A stretch of DNA of 64,000 nucleotides from Oceanospirillum sp048265165 (GTDB lineage: Bacteria; Pseudomonadota; Gammaproteobacteria; Pseudomonadales; Halomonadaceae): positions 124,001-188,000 of the forward strand of contig NZ_JBLXCD010000002.1 of the NCBI RefSeq assembly GCF_048265165.1, in the 5' to 3' direction. Under the pieces are notes generated by a model, which searched no databases, was not told the origin of the DNA, and was given only the letters and a program-made list of their open reading frames with translations. How positions within the stretch are numbered: position 1 is the first letter of the stretch; the number at the start of each line of letters is the position of its first letter. Of this stretch, positions 28,534 to 37,373 are shown piece by piece. Position numbers and translations under genes: made by a program.

Positions 28534-29142
28534 ATGAGCCTCTACCTGCTTTATCTGGCCACCATCTTTCTGATTATCGCCACTCCCGGCCCGTCAATTT
28601 TGCTGATCATGCAGCACTCAGCAAGTTATGGCGTAAAGCGCAGTTTTTATAACGCCTTAGGAGGAGTCAGCGCGGCCCTTATTCTCATCACCCTCTCTCT
28701 TGGTGGCGTGGCTTTTCTGGTACAGGGTATCTGGATTAACGTACTGTCGATTCTGGGTGCCTGCCTGTTGGTCTGGATCGGCTTTAAAAACTTCAAGCCG
28801 ATAGTCTTGAGTGAAGAGGGCGATCACAAAGAGAGTAACAAAGAGCTCTTTAAAACGGCGTTCTATACCGGCATCAGTAACCCGAAAGACCTGATCTTTT
28901 TTGCCACCCTGCTACCGCAGTTTATCATCACCGACCTGCCCTACTGGCAGGCCTCGCTGTACCTCGCCTTCGGCTGGCTGGTGTTGGATGTCAGTATTAT
29001 GATGAGTTATGCACTGGGCGCGCACCTGCTGGCGCAAAAACTCAGTATGGGCGCACTGAACAAAAACCGAGCCTTTAGCGGCGTATTACTGATCCTAATC
29101 GGCGGGGCGCTGCTATCAAGCAACGCATATCAGTTGGTGTGA
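28534..29142 (+). CDS. LysE/RhtB family amino-acid exporter
   Basis: This 202-residue inner-membrane protein has about six hydrophobic segments and the LysE/RhtB signatures: TPGPSILLIMQHSASYGVK near the N-terminus and GISNPKDLIFF at about 115-125. Members export amino acids or homoserine lactone-like compounds; the substrate is not readable here. It stands first in the accessory stretch between parE and ilvD. Confidence 0.88.
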   Translation: MSLYLLYLATIFLIIATPGPSILLIMQHSASYGVKRSFYNALGGVSAALILITLSLGGVAFLVQGIWINVLSILGACLLVWIGFKNFKPIVLSEEGDHKESNKELFKTAFYTGISNPKDLIFFATLLPQFIITDLPYWQASLYLAFGWLVLDVSIMMSYALGAHLLAQKLSMGALNKNRAFSGVLLILIGGALLSSNAYQLV

Positions 29143-29155
29143 GGTTTAGTAGGTG

Positions 29156-29350
29156 CTAAAGGCTACCCCGAAGTTCATCGAGATGTTCTTTAGCCGTCAA
29201 AGATTTATAGCTGCCGGACTCAATATCCTGAATCACCTGCAAGTATGCAGAGTCAAGCTTATCAGGCGTCACTGAACTGAAAGCCCCTTGCTTCTGACCG
29301 TAAGCCCTTTTGAAATACTTGAAACGCTGAGACCAACGAACGTCTGTCAT
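29156..29350 (-). CDS. Small protein, 64 residues, weak likeness to the start of nucleotidyltransferase-substrate-binding proteins
   Basis: The first 17 residues (TDVRWSQRFKYFKRAYG) resemble the N-terminus of HI0074-type nucleotidyltransferase substrate-binding proteins, but the rest does not, and the protein is about half the usual length. It may be a truncated member or an unrelated small protein. The ATG at 29350 has AGG seven bases upstream; a longer frame to 29434 lacks support. It overlaps nothing and lies convergent to the LysE gene. Confidence 0.4.
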   Translation of the reverse strand: MTDVRWSQRFKYFKRAYGQKQGAFSSVTPDKLDSAYLQVIQDIESGSYKSLTAKEHLDELRGSL

Positions 29351-29475
29351 AACAGACCTATTTTGTTTGAGATGGTGTTGGGTGGAGTTTATCAGATTTG
29401 GCAAAGCGTACGTGAGTTGCAAGGACTGGAGCAATATAGTTTGATTGCAGCGATTTTCAGAAAACAGGGAAGGTT

Positions 29476-30078
29476 ATGGGCTGTTCAAAATTGGTAGCAG
29501 TAGGTTTTGTTATCTCAATTATTCTTGGTGCAGTGATTGGCAGTTCCGCTGGGGCTAGCTTTGACCTGAATACGTTATTCAGCGCTGCGGGTGCTTTCGG
29601 CGGCCTTGGAGCATTTGTTATTGCAATTTATGCGTACAAATTTGCCAGAAAGGAAACCCATAGATGGGCTGAGCGAGAAATTTATAGTTTGATTGATGAA
29701 ACGATTACCGCCGCATATCAATTAGTAAAGTTAGAGCATTCTCTCCGGGACTTTTTTACCGAACCACTGAGCTCGACACCAAAATTAATTAATGCCGACG
29801 AGCTTGCAACCCCTTATATCCTTAAAGCAAAAATTCGCTACATCAAGGGCGTTTATTCATTCGTAAACAAGTCCCCCGAGCTAAAATCGGTCGAGCAAAT
29901 GGTCAAAGATGTTGTAGATGATTACGAAATAGCGATTCAAGCTTATTACAACTGTATTGAACGACCTATCGCAAAAAACACTGAGCAACACTACCTAGAG
30001 GGTCATAATGCTTATTTTCGCATTGAGAATAAGTTCTATGATATTGCTGAAGCAATTGAGTCTTTATACCCAAATTAA
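29476..30078 (+). CDS. Hypothetical membrane protein with a cytoplasmic helical domain
   Basis: This 200-residue protein starts with two hydrophobic helices (about 5-25 and 33-55) separated by a short loop, then a charged helical domain of about 145 residues. I do not recognise the family. The layout (two N-terminal helices, then a soluble domain) is common among accessory proteins of unknown function. GGAAGG lies just upstream of the ATG. Third-position bases look more AT-rich than in parE or ilvD, consistent with an acquired gene. Confidence 0.55.
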   Translation: MGCSKLVAVGFVISIILGAVIGSSAGASFDLNTLFSAAGAFGGLGAFVIAIYAYKFARKETHRWAEREIYSLIDETITAAYQLVKLEHSLRDFFTEPLSSTPKLINADELATPYILKAKIRYIKGVYSFVNKSPELKSVEQMVKDVVDDYEIAIQAYYNCIERPIAKNTEQHYLEGHNAYFRIENKFYDIAEAIESLYPN

Positions 30079-30092
30079 AAACAGCCCATCAT

Positions 30093-30125
30093 AAAAAACC
30101 CGCTGTGATCACTCACAGCGGGTTT
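30093..30125 (-). terminator. Strong terminator next to the ilvD 3'-end copy
   Basis: A 13-bp perfect stem (arms 30096-30108 and 30113-30125) with a 4-base loop is followed on the minus strand by six Ts. It lies directly after the duplicated ilvD tail, as the original ilvD terminator would. It may also serve the plus-strand gene before it. Confidence 0.9.
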
Positions 30126-30134
30126 CCAGTCTCT

Positions 30135-30231
30135 GAACCTCAGCTAAAAATCAATCCAACTGAGACAGATCCCGTACAGCACCTTTGTCGGCGGAGGTGG
30201 CGAGTAAAGCATAGGCTTTCAGTGCTGCTGA
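30135..30231 (-). pseudogene. Second copy of the ilvD 3' end (fragment)
   Basis: These 97 bases align without gaps to 31268-31364, the end of the intact ilvD, with 12 differences. They encode the last 26 residues (SAALKAYALL ... LSQLD) plus the stop codon and 16 identical bases after it. All 12 differences are silent, in 10 codons. So this is the tail of a divergent but once-functional ilvD allele, not a decayed copy of the present one. Upstream of it homology stops and the Rpn gene's end lies 33 bases away. Confidence 0.9.
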
Positions 30232-30263
30232 GCAGCAGCGTGTTTTAGTTGATACTTGGTTTA

Positions 30264-31142
30264 CTACTCAAACAACTGATCCAGACTATCAGCGGTCAGA
30301 ACCTGTGCAACCCATTGATCAAGCTGCTCTTTTTCAGCGGCATTCAGCCGAGCCTCAACCCAGTCCGGCTGGTCGCCAAACTTTATCTTAATCAGTTTAA
30401 ATAGTGTTTGAGCTTCACCACGAATCTCTGCCTCTCGCAAAAGAGCCACTTCATCACGCTGAGCCCGCTCCCGCACAAATGCCAGCCGCCGGGCTTCCTC
30501 ATCTGCACTTAAATTATGGATATAACCGCGAACGTCTTTTACTGCGTCATGCTTGATGGTCGCCATACGCGCTTCCTCCTGCCAGTGTTCAAACAAGGTG
30601 ATCCAGTCTTTTAAATTCTGGTCACCCAAACCCAAACGATCGGCTTTTTTCATTTCGATCAGGTTGAGTTGAAGAGTATCACCCAGCTTAACCTCTGGCT
30701 GCAATCCATCCCGCATCTCAAAGCGCCACAACGCCTGTTCTCGTTGTTCAGACGATGCCATAAACAGATCAAAATCCAGCAGATGAATACCGATCACTGT
30801 GTTCAGATCAGCATAATCCTCACCAGAGGCCAATTGATCTGTCAGCATTCTAGCCAAATAGAATGCACTGCGCTTACCCCAGTCATTATAGCGGCGAACC
30901 TGCATCTCAATATTGTAGCGGTTACCGCGAACATCCTGTGCCAGCACATCCAGCACAATACTTTTACCGGACAGCTCTTCGGGGGTAATAGCAGGGTTGA
31001 GAATTTCAACCTCAGCAATAGCAGGGAGGTCCGGGCGGATATCATTTATCAGATGCACTAACGCACTGGGATGTTCGGTAAAAACCCGTTTGAAAACATA
31101 ATCGTTTTTCGGATCCAGCAGGGTAAAGCTTTTCTCTGTCAT
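30264..31142 (-). CDS. Rpn/PD-(D/E)XK nuclease family (YhgA-like transposase-annotated) protein
   Basis: The 292-residue protein starts TEKSFTLLDPKNDYVFKRVF, the hallmark of the PDDEXK_2/Rpn family. Candidate catalytic residues follow: the D in VLDVLAQD and the E and Q in YNIEMQV (PD-D/E-x-Q type). Rpn proteins are endonucleases that promote recA-independent recombination in E. coli; many are labelled transposases, but self-mobility is unproven. The ATG at 31142 has GGAG six bases upstream. The gene sits between the two ilvD 3' ends, with a REP-like hairpin on its upstream side. Confidence 0.85.
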   Translation of the reverse strand: MTEKSFTLLDPKNDYVFKRVFTEHPSALVHLINDIRPDLPAIAEVEILNPAITPEELSGKSIVLDVLAQDVRGNRYNIEMQVRRYNDWGKRSAFYLARMLTDQLASGEDYADLNTVIGIHLLDFDLFMASSEQREQALWRFEMRDGLQPEVKLGDTLQLNLIEMKKADRLGLGDQNLKDWITLFEHWQEEARMATIKHDAVKDVRGYIHNLSADEEARRLAFVRERAQRDEVALLREAEIRGEAQTLFKLIKIKFGDQPDWVEARLNAAEKEQLDQWVAQVLTADSLDQLFE

Positions 31143-31197
31143 AGTGCGCTCCATCGCAGATTCTAAGGCAACGGAATGCAGTATAGGGCCGCTTTCC

Positions 31198-31262
31198 GTT
31201 GGGGTTCGCTTCGCTCATCCCAACCTACGCATGGCTAAACCCTTGCGTCCTGTAGGCTGAGC
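31198..31262. repeat. REP-like palindromic element between the Rpn gene and ilvD
   Basis: GTTGGG (31198-31203) pairs with CCCAAC (31219-31224) around a TTCGCTTCGC-type centre, the form of a common gammaproteobacterial REP. A partly matching second half with TGTAGGCTGAG follows to about 31262. It lies directly before the intact ilvD tail. Confidence 0.6.
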
Positions 31263-31283
31263 TCGGCGAACCTCAGCTAAAAA

Positions 31284-33116
31284 TCAATCCAGCTGAGACA
31301 GATCCCGTACAGCGCCTTTGTCGGCGGAGGTTGCCAACAGGGCGTAGGCTTTCAGCGCGGCGGACACCTTACGTGGACGCTCTTCAGCCGGTTTCCAGCC
31401 CAGTTTGTCCTGTTCGGCGCGGCGTTTTGCCAGCTCTTCATCGGATACCAGCACGTCGATGGTGCGGTTCGGGATGTCGATGCGGATCATATCGCCATTG
31501 CGTACCAGACCGATAGCACCGCCAGCGGCTGCTTCCGGTGAACAGTGGCCGATAGACAGACCAGAGGTACCACCGGAGAAGCGACCATCGGTCAGCAGAG
31601 CACAGGCTTTACCCAGACCTTTCGATTTAATGTACGACGTTGGGTACAGCATCTCCTGCATACCCGGGCCGCCTTTAGGGCCTTCGTAACGAACAATAAC
31701 CACTTCTCCCGCAACGACTTTGTCATCCAGGATATTGGCTACGGCTTCGTCCTGAGATTCTGTCACATGGGCCGGGCCTTCAAACACTAGAATAGATTCA
31801 TCCACACCGGCGGATTTCACCACACAGCCATCCTGTGCGATGTTACCGTAAAGTACTGCCAGGCCACCCTCCAGCGAGAAAGCGTTTTCCAGCGAGCGGA
31901 TACAGCCGCTTTCGCGGTCGCCATCCAGTGTTGGCCAGCGGGTCGCCTGACTGAAGGCGGTTTGGGTCGGGATACCGGCAGGGCCTGCTTTGTAGAGTTC
32001 AACCACCTCTTCCGATGGGTTACGCATAATATCCCACTGATCCAGCGCGTCTTTCATGGAGTCGCTATGAACTGTTGGTGTGTCGGTGTGCAGCTTACCG
32101 GCACGATCCAGCTCACCCAGAATACCCATGATGCCACCGGCGCGGTGAACGTCTTCGATATGGTATTTTTGGGTATTAGGCGCGACTTTACACAGCTGTG
32201 GGATCTCCCGGGATAAACGATCAATATCCTTCATGGTGAAGTCGATTTCCGCTTCCTGAGCGATGGCCAGCAGGTGCAAAATGGTGTTGGTGGAACCACC
32301 CATAGCGATGTCCAGTGCGATAGCGTTTTCAAACGCTTTAAAGCCTACGGAGCGAGGCAGAACACGCTCGTTGTCTTGCTCGTAGTATTCGCGGGCCATT
32401 TCAACGATGCGGTGACCGGCGCGCTGGAACAGCTTTTCACGGTCGGCATGGGTTGCCAGTACCGTTCCGTTACCCGGCAGCGCCAGACCCAGGGCTTCTG
32501 CAAGGCAGTTCATAGAGTTGGCAGTAAACATACCAGAGCAGGAACCACAGGTAGGGCAGGCGGAACGCTCAACGGCATCAACCATCTCATCAGTGGCGGT
32601 CGGATCGGCAGCCAGTACCATGGCATCAACCAGATCCAGCTTATGTTCAGCCAGCTTGGTTTTACCGGCTTCCATTGGGCCGCCGGAGACAAAGATCACC
32701 GGAATATTGAGGCGCATAGCCGCCATCAGCATCCCCGGAGTGATTTTGTCGCAGTTCGAGATACAAACCATGGCATCAGCACAGTGGGCATTTACCATAT
32801 ACTCCACAGAGTCAGCGATGATGTCCCGGGATGGCAGAGAGTAAAGCATGCCATCGTGACCCATGGCGATACCATCATCAATGGCGATGGTATTGAACTC
32901 TTTAGCAACACCACCCGCTTGCTCAATCTGGCGGGCAACCAGCTGGCCCATATCTTTCAGGTGTACGTGGCCCGGTACAAACTGGGTAAAGGAGTTCACA
33001 ACCGCAATAATCGGCTTTTGAAAGTCATCATCTTTCATACCGGTTGCGCGCCATAGGGCACGGGCGCCAGCCATATTACGGCCTGCGGTGGAGGTCTTGG
33101 AACGATACACGGGCAT
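31284..33116 (-). CDS. ilvD: Dihydroxy-acid dehydratase (IlvD)
   Basis: This 610-residue Fe-S enzyme makes 2-keto acids in valine, leucine and isoleucine synthesis. Cluster and family motifs are present: CISNCDKITPGM with C122, and CPTCGSC (C187-C193). The start MPVYRSKTSTAGRNMAGAR matches the family. Its 3' end exists a second time at 30135-30231. Its downstream terminator is now separated from it by the Rpn gene and a REP-like element. Confidence 0.97.
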   Translation of the reverse strand: MPVYRSKTSTAGRNMAGARALWRATGMKDDDFQKPIIAVVNSFTQFVPGHVHLKDMGQLVARQIEQAGGVAKEFNTIAIDDGIAMGHDGMLYSLPSRDIIADSVEYMVNAHCADAMVCISNCDKITPGMLMAAMRLNIPVIFVSGGPMEAGKTKLAEHKLDLVDAMVLAADPTATDEMVDAVERSACPTCGSCSGMFTANSMNCLAEALGLALPGNGTVLATHADREKLFQRAGHRIVEMAREYYEQDNERVLPRSVGFKAFENAIALDIAMGGSTNTILHLLAIAQEAEIDFTMKDIDRLSREIPQLCKVAPNTQKYHIEDVHRAGGIMGILGELDRAGKLHTDTPTVHSDSMKDALDQWDIMRNPSEEVVELYKAGPAGIPTQTAFSQATRWPTLDGDRESGCIRSLENAFSLEGGLAVLYGNIAQDGCVVKSAGVDESILVFEGPAHVTESQDEAVANILDDKVVAGEVVIVRYEGPKGGPGMQEMLYPTSYIKSKGLGKACALLTDGRFSGGTSGLSIGHCSPEAAAGGAIGLVRNGDMIRIDIPNRTIDVLVSDEELAKRRAEQDKLGWKPAEERPRKVSAALKAYALLATSADKGAVRDLSQLD

Positions 33117-33378
33117 GGGTAGTCCTCAGCAGCTTGGTGCGGGTAAAAGCCTTGTCAGAACAGGGGGTTTACCCTTCTTTATAGGTTAACTCTTGCAAGC
33201 CACTTTTTTACCATTGTGACGCCGGTATGGCTAGGCATAGAGCATGGAAAAACGGACTTAAAACAGAAATTTTCACTACAAAGCCTGTTCTATACCGGTA
33301 ATAACAGACTATTTATATTGGATTTTACTGGCAGGGCCTTGTTTTTCAGAACACAGTGCGGGTGAATTGATCGGCTTT

Positions 33379-33453
33379 CCTGATAGCGCTTATCAGGCAG
33401 CGGGCCTGATCGGATGATACAGCCCCTTGCTTAGAGTCTCATAGCAAGCAAGG
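33379..33453. other. Two hairpins in the 388-bp gap between argA and ilvD
   Basis: CCTGATA / TATCAGG (33379-33397) and CCTTGCTT / AAGCAAGG (33425-33453) are perfect stems without T tracts. They lie after argA and may protect or end its mRNA. I see no gene or riboswitch in 33117-33504. Confidence 0.4.
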
Positions 33454-33504
33454 CGGCAGACCTCCTTGAAGTTCAGAAAACCCTGCCTTTCCCCGCAGCC
33501 TCAA

Positions 33505-34869
33505 TTAAAGCGCCTTCACAAACACTTTTGAATTACGCTGCCAGTTGTACAGCTCCTGACGGGCCCGAGGTAAGGCATCAACGTCAGCGGGCTCAAAGCC
33601 TCGCTCCCGGAACCAATGAGCAGTGTGGGTCGTTAGAACAAACAGGCGATTTAAACCGATACGATTGGCGCGCTTCTCAATATGCTGCAATATCAGATCA
33701 CCGCGATGCCCGCCCTGATACTGCCGGTGAACCGCGACACAAGCCAGTTCACCGATACCCTCCTCTCCGAAAGGATACAAGGCAGCGCAGCCGATCATCA
33801 TGCCATCCAGCTCCACCACGGTGAACAGATCAATCTCATTTTCTAGGCGCTCCCGTGAACGCCGTACCAGTACTCCCTGCTCTTCCAGAGGCCGGATCAG
33901 TTCCAGAATACCGCCAACATCTTCAATGGTGGCATCCCGTACCTGCTCATACAGCTCCTGGGTGATCATGGTGCCACCGCCATTACGAGTGAACAGCTCC
34001 TCGATCAGAGCACCATCCTGCTGATAGCTGATCAGATGGGCTCGATTAACACCAAAACGACTGGTCTGCCATGCCGCATGCAAGGCGGCATATTCTGGGG
34101 CTGTTTCATTAAGCATTTCCAGCCGACGCCCGGCTTCGCGGGGTGGCATAACACGGATCACGTGTCCGCTTTCATCCAGCAAGCCCTGGGCTTCGCTGAA
34201 GACCACCAGTTTATCGGCTTTCAGCTCGATAGCCGCACGGGTGGCCACCTCCTCGACACTCAGCGAGAACACCTCTCCGGTAGGCGAAAAACCTAGCGGG
34301 GGTAGCAAGACAATAGCCCGGTCATCCAGCTGACGATTAATCGCGTCGCAATCCACCTTGCGTACCTGTCCGGTATGGCCAAAATCTTTGCCATCGATCA
34401 CACCAACGGGGCGCGCCGTTATCATATTGCCTGTCGCGACACGAAGTGAAGCGCCATGCATCGGGGAGTTTGGCAGCCCCATGGATAAACGGGACTGAAT
34501 ATCGATACCCGCTGAGCCTGCCGCATCCTTGACCGCTTCCAGCACCTCATTAGTGATCACCGGACGAGCACCGGCATACTCCAGCGACAAACCTCGTCGC
34601 TCCAGCCGCTCCATAATCTGAGGACGGGCACCATAAGCCAGCACCAGACGTACACCCAGGCTATTCAGCAGGGCTAGATCGTTAATGATATTGGCAAAGT
34701 TAGGGTGCTGAATCCCCTGTCCATCCAGCAGAACAACAAAGGTTCTGCCCCGGTGGGCATTGATATAGGGCGAAGAGTTGCGAAAACTGCGCACATAGTC
34801 ACTAGTGACCTGAAAACAGTCACTGGTGGATTTCAGGCAGTCATTTGTCGGTTGAGCAGTTGAGTCCAA
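33505..34869 (-). CDS. argA: Amino-acid N-acetyltransferase (ArgA)
   Basis: The 454-residue protein joins an amino-acid-kinase-like domain (about 30-270, with VVLLDGQGIQHPNF) to a GNAT acetyltransferase domain (about 300-445, with ELACVAVHRQYQGGHRGD). It makes N-acetylglutamate, the first step of arginine synthesis. The start is uncertain: the TTG at 34869 gives 25 residues before the conserved VRSFRNSSPYINAHRG; a GTG at that V is an alternative. Transcribed alone. Confidence 0.94.
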   Translation of the reverse strand: MDSTAQPTNDCLKSTSDCFQVTSDYVRSFRNSSPYINAHRGRTFVVLLDGQGIQHPNFANIINDLALLNSLGVRLVLAYGARPQIMERLERRGLSLEYAGARPVITNEVLEAVKDAAGSAGIDIQSRLSMGLPNSPMHGASLRVATGNMITARPVGVIDGKDFGHTGQVRKVDCDAINRQLDDRAIVLLPPLGFSPTGEVFSLSVEEVATRAAIELKADKLVVFSEAQGLLDESGHVIRVMPPREAGRRLEMLNETAPEYAALHAAWQTSRFGVNRAHLISYQQDGALIEELFTRNGGGTMITQELYEQVRDATIEDVGGILELIRPLEEQGVLVRRSRERLENEIDLFTVVELDGMMIGCAALYPFGEEGIGELACVAVHRQYQGGHRGDLILQHIEKRANRIGLNRLFVLTTHTAHWFRERGFEPADVDALPRARQELYNWQRNSKVFVKAL

Positions 34870-35011
34870 GGTCGCTAATCCCAGCAGATCAGAAAGGTAG
34901 GGTGTGCTCTGGCTGATAACCGCAAACCAGAGTCATACGATACAAGCGATTGTAGTCGGGCAGCGCGTCAGAGAAAAGGGATGAAGCTTAAACGACTTAA
35001 ATCACGGATCA

Positions 35012-35046
35012 CAGAAACAACAATGGCCGCAAAAAGCGGCCATTGT
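35012..35046 (-). terminator. Terminator-like hairpin after the pit gene
   Basis: An 11-bp perfect stem (ACAATGGCCGC / GCGGCCATTGT) with a 5-base loop lies 27 bases after the phosphate transporter. The T tract on the minus strand is interrupted. Confidence 0.6.
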
Positions 35047-35072
35047 GAGCGAAAGTTGCCTGAAATCTCTGC

Positions 35073-36338
35073 TTAACTGAAAATCCCTTTCAGCATAAAG
35101 AAGAAGAAGATAGACAATGCGGCACCCGCAGGTAGTGTAATAATCCAGGACATAAAGATCGTTTTAACGATATTCATATTCAAAGCAGCCATACCACGGG
35201 CCAGACCGACACCCAGAACAGCACCAACCAGAGTATGTGTTGTGGAGATCGGCAGCCCGGTCCCTGAGGCGATAACAACCGTCGCTGCAGCCGCCAGCGT
35301 TGCAGCAAAGCCTCGACTTGGCGTCAGTTCCGTAATATTAGTGCCCACCGTTGCGATAACTTTATGGCCATACATAATCAGGCCAGCGACAATACCGCCA
35401 CCGCCCAGCAGCAAAATCCATGCAGGCATAACCGATTTACCAGCGACAATACCACCGCTTTCAACAACGGCAACAACCGCTGCCAGCGGACCAACGGCAT
35501 TTGCCACATCGTTGGATCCGTGCGCAAACGCCATGGCGCAGGCGGTAAACATCATCAGAACGCCAAATACTTTTTCGACACTGGAGAAGTGAAACTCTTT
35601 ATCTGCCTTCTCGTCGCGCTTAACCGACTTCAGCATCCAGACACCGATTAGCAGCACACCAATACCCACAGCGACCGACCAGAGAGTCGCTTCAGGAAAG
35701 CTCAGGTGCAGGCCCACATGCTTGAGCCCTTTCAGCAGCGTCACCATCGCGATGATAAAGCCCACCAGAAACATATAGAAAGGGACATAACGTTTTGCAT
35801 TTGCAAAAGGGTCATCTTTTTCAAGAATCAGCCCCTGAACACTACGGAACAATGCAAAGGCGATCGTACCGGCCAGTAAGGGAGAAACAACCCAGCTGGC
35901 TGCAATCTTACCGACTTTGCCCCAGCTAACGGCATCCATAGAGATACCTACCGCAGCAAAACCGACAATCGCCCCGACAATGGAGTGCGTGGTGGAAACC
36001 GGCCAACCAAAATGAGTGGCCACCAGCAACCAGATACCGGCCGCCAACAGAGAGGCCAACATACCGTACACCAGCAGTTCCGGTGTCCCGGAGAGCAAAC
36101 CAGGATCGATAATGCCTTTACGGATCGTTGCTGTCACTTCACCACCGGCAAGATAAGCACCGGCAAATTCAAACAGAATCGCAATCACAATCGCCTGCTT
36201 AATCGTAATTGCTTTAGAGCCAACAGAAGTACCCATGGCATTCGCCACATCGTTGGCACCTACGCCCCAAGCCATAAAAAAACCAAAGACACAGGCCAGG
36301 ATAATAAAGACATCAGTGTACTGAGCTAGAATCGACAT
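35073..36338 (-). CDS. Low-affinity inorganic phosphate transporter, PiT family
   Basis: This 421-residue inner-membrane protein has the two internal repeats of PiT transporters, GANDVANAMGTSV near the N-terminus and GSNDVANAVGP in the second half, plus PVSTTHSIVG and PISTTHTLVG. It moves phosphate (often as metal-phosphate) with protons or sodium. A DUF47/PhoU-like gene lies 44 bases upstream on the same strand, the usual operon arrangement. Confidence 0.93.
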   Translation of the reverse strand: MSILAQYTDVFIILACVFGFFMAWGVGANDVANAMGTSVGSKAITIKQAIVIAILFEFAGAYLAGGEVTATIRKGIIDPGLLSGTPELLVYGMLASLLAAGIWLLVATHFGWPVSTTHSIVGAIVGFAAVGISMDAVSWGKVGKIAASWVVSPLLAGTIAFALFRSVQGLILEKDDPFANAKRYVPFYMFLVGFIIAMVTLLKGLKHVGLHLSFPEATLWSVAVGIGVLLIGVWMLKSVKRDEKADKEFHFSSVEKVFGVLMMFTACAMAFAHGSNDVANAVGPLAAVVAVVESGGIVAGKSVMPAWILLLGGGGIVAGLIMYGHKVIATVGTNITELTPSRGFAATLAAAATVVIASGTGLPISTTHTLVGAVLGVGLARGMAALNMNIVKTIFMSWIITLPAGAALSIFFFFMLKGIFS

Positions 36339-36382
36339 AAAATAACCATTGGTTGTCTGATATTAAGTGGTTACAACAGGCA

Positions 36383-37057
36383 TTATTTCGCCAGCAAAAT
36401 CTGTAAACGGCTGCCCACACGCTCAGCCCGATCAGATACATCACCAATCCAATCGATGATCTTATACATAAAGATCACATCAACCGGTGGTAAATCGGTT
36501 TCGAGGCTGAACAGCTGAGCACGAAGAGTAACCTGTAGTTTGTCAGCTTCGTGTTCGCAAACATCAATCTTGTGGATCATCTTTTTCACCACTTCAGATT
36601 CATGACGACCAAAACCGGTTTCAATTAACTCATCAATCTCATGCAGCGCACGACTGGCATACTCTGCGGCTTTAACCGCTTTTTCGACATAGGTCATCAT
36701 GGCTTCAGCTAATGAGACAGGAATCCGCATACGGCGACCCAGCATGATACCGGCGATGTCTTTTGTCTTATTGGCGATTTTGTCCTGAACCGTCAGCAGT
36801 TCCAGCAGATCGGAACGAGGCACAGGCATAAAAAGACTCTCCGGCATATTCATGCGGATCGCTGTTTTCATATCATCAGCTTCGTTCTCCAGGACAGCGA
36901 TCCTTTGCTGCAGTTTTTCAGCGTGTTCCCAATCTTCTGCTAATACCGCCTGAAAAAATGGAATCAACTGTTCAGCACAGTTGAAGGACTTGGACATATG
37001 GTCCTGCATCGGACCAAAGGGGGAGCGCCCAAAGAGCTTGGAGAATGGATTACTCAT
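36383..37057 (-). CDS. DUF47 family (TIGR00153) PhoU-like protein
   Basis: The 224-residue, all-helical protein starts SNPFSKLFGRSPFGPMQDHM, typical of TIGR00153. Metal-binding ExxxD-type helices are visible (LENEADDMK and CEHEADKLQ). DUF47 proteins are encoded with PiT transporters and are thought to modulate them, like PhoU for Pst. It is the first gene of the pair. The intergenic region upstream holds 22-bp-spaced TGTCA sites. Confidence 0.92.
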   Translation of the reverse strand: MSNPFSKLFGRSPFGPMQDHMSKSFNCAEQLIPFFQAVLAEDWEHAEKLQQRIAVLENEADDMKTAIRMNMPESLFMPVPRSDLLELLTVQDKIANKTKDIAGIMLGRRMRIPVSLAEAMMTYVEKAVKAAEYASRALHEIDELIETGFGRHESEVVKKMIHKIDVCEHEADKLQVTLRAQLFSLETDLPPVDVIFMYKIIDWIGDVSDRAERVGSRLQILLAK

Positions 37058-37114
37058 GTGGGTATCTGCCTTGGAGTATGAATTTGCGCGAAAGTATAAG
37101 AGCTGTTTTTCGCC

Positions 37115-37166
37115 GTGTCATAAAAAAATCTCAGTTTTGTCACCTTTATTTGACTTAACTGTCATG
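37115..37166. promoter_or_regulatory. Candidate Pho-box-like array, three TGTCA half-sites at 22-bp spacing
   Basis: TGTCA occurs at 37116, 37138 and 37160, each exactly 22 bp apart, with AT-rich spacers. The first and third extend to TGTCAT and the second to TTGTCAC. PhoB boxes are two 7-bp CTGTCAT units per 22 bp. Here the second unit in each 22-bp block is poor, so this is a tentative call. It lies between the DUF47-pit operon and the CYTH-CHAD gene. Confidence 0.35.
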
Positions 37167-37373
37167 ATTTCTTGGTAGGAGCAATTTATATGTCAGTTAT
37201 ATTACAGCTTTATGACACAGAGACCGGCGTTAGTCTTTTTATGCAAACAGGTAAGGCTAAAAGCTCCTGCGGGGCTGGTATACTCATTCAATGCGCCATA
37301 TCCTGAGCAGAAACTAGGTATCTCACATCTCTGATAAGAGAAGCATCATTAAATCATTCGTCACGAGGAAGCT

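Noticed and set aside
30264..31142. Calling the Rpn gene an insertion sequence
   Set aside because: No terminal inverted repeats or short target duplication are visible; the flanking repeat is a diverged ilvD tail, which fits recombination rather than transposition.
33117..33504. Attenuator or riboswitch before ilvD
   Set aside because: I found hairpins but no leader peptide rich in branched-chain codons and no known riboswitch core; the hairpins lie closer to argA's 3' end.
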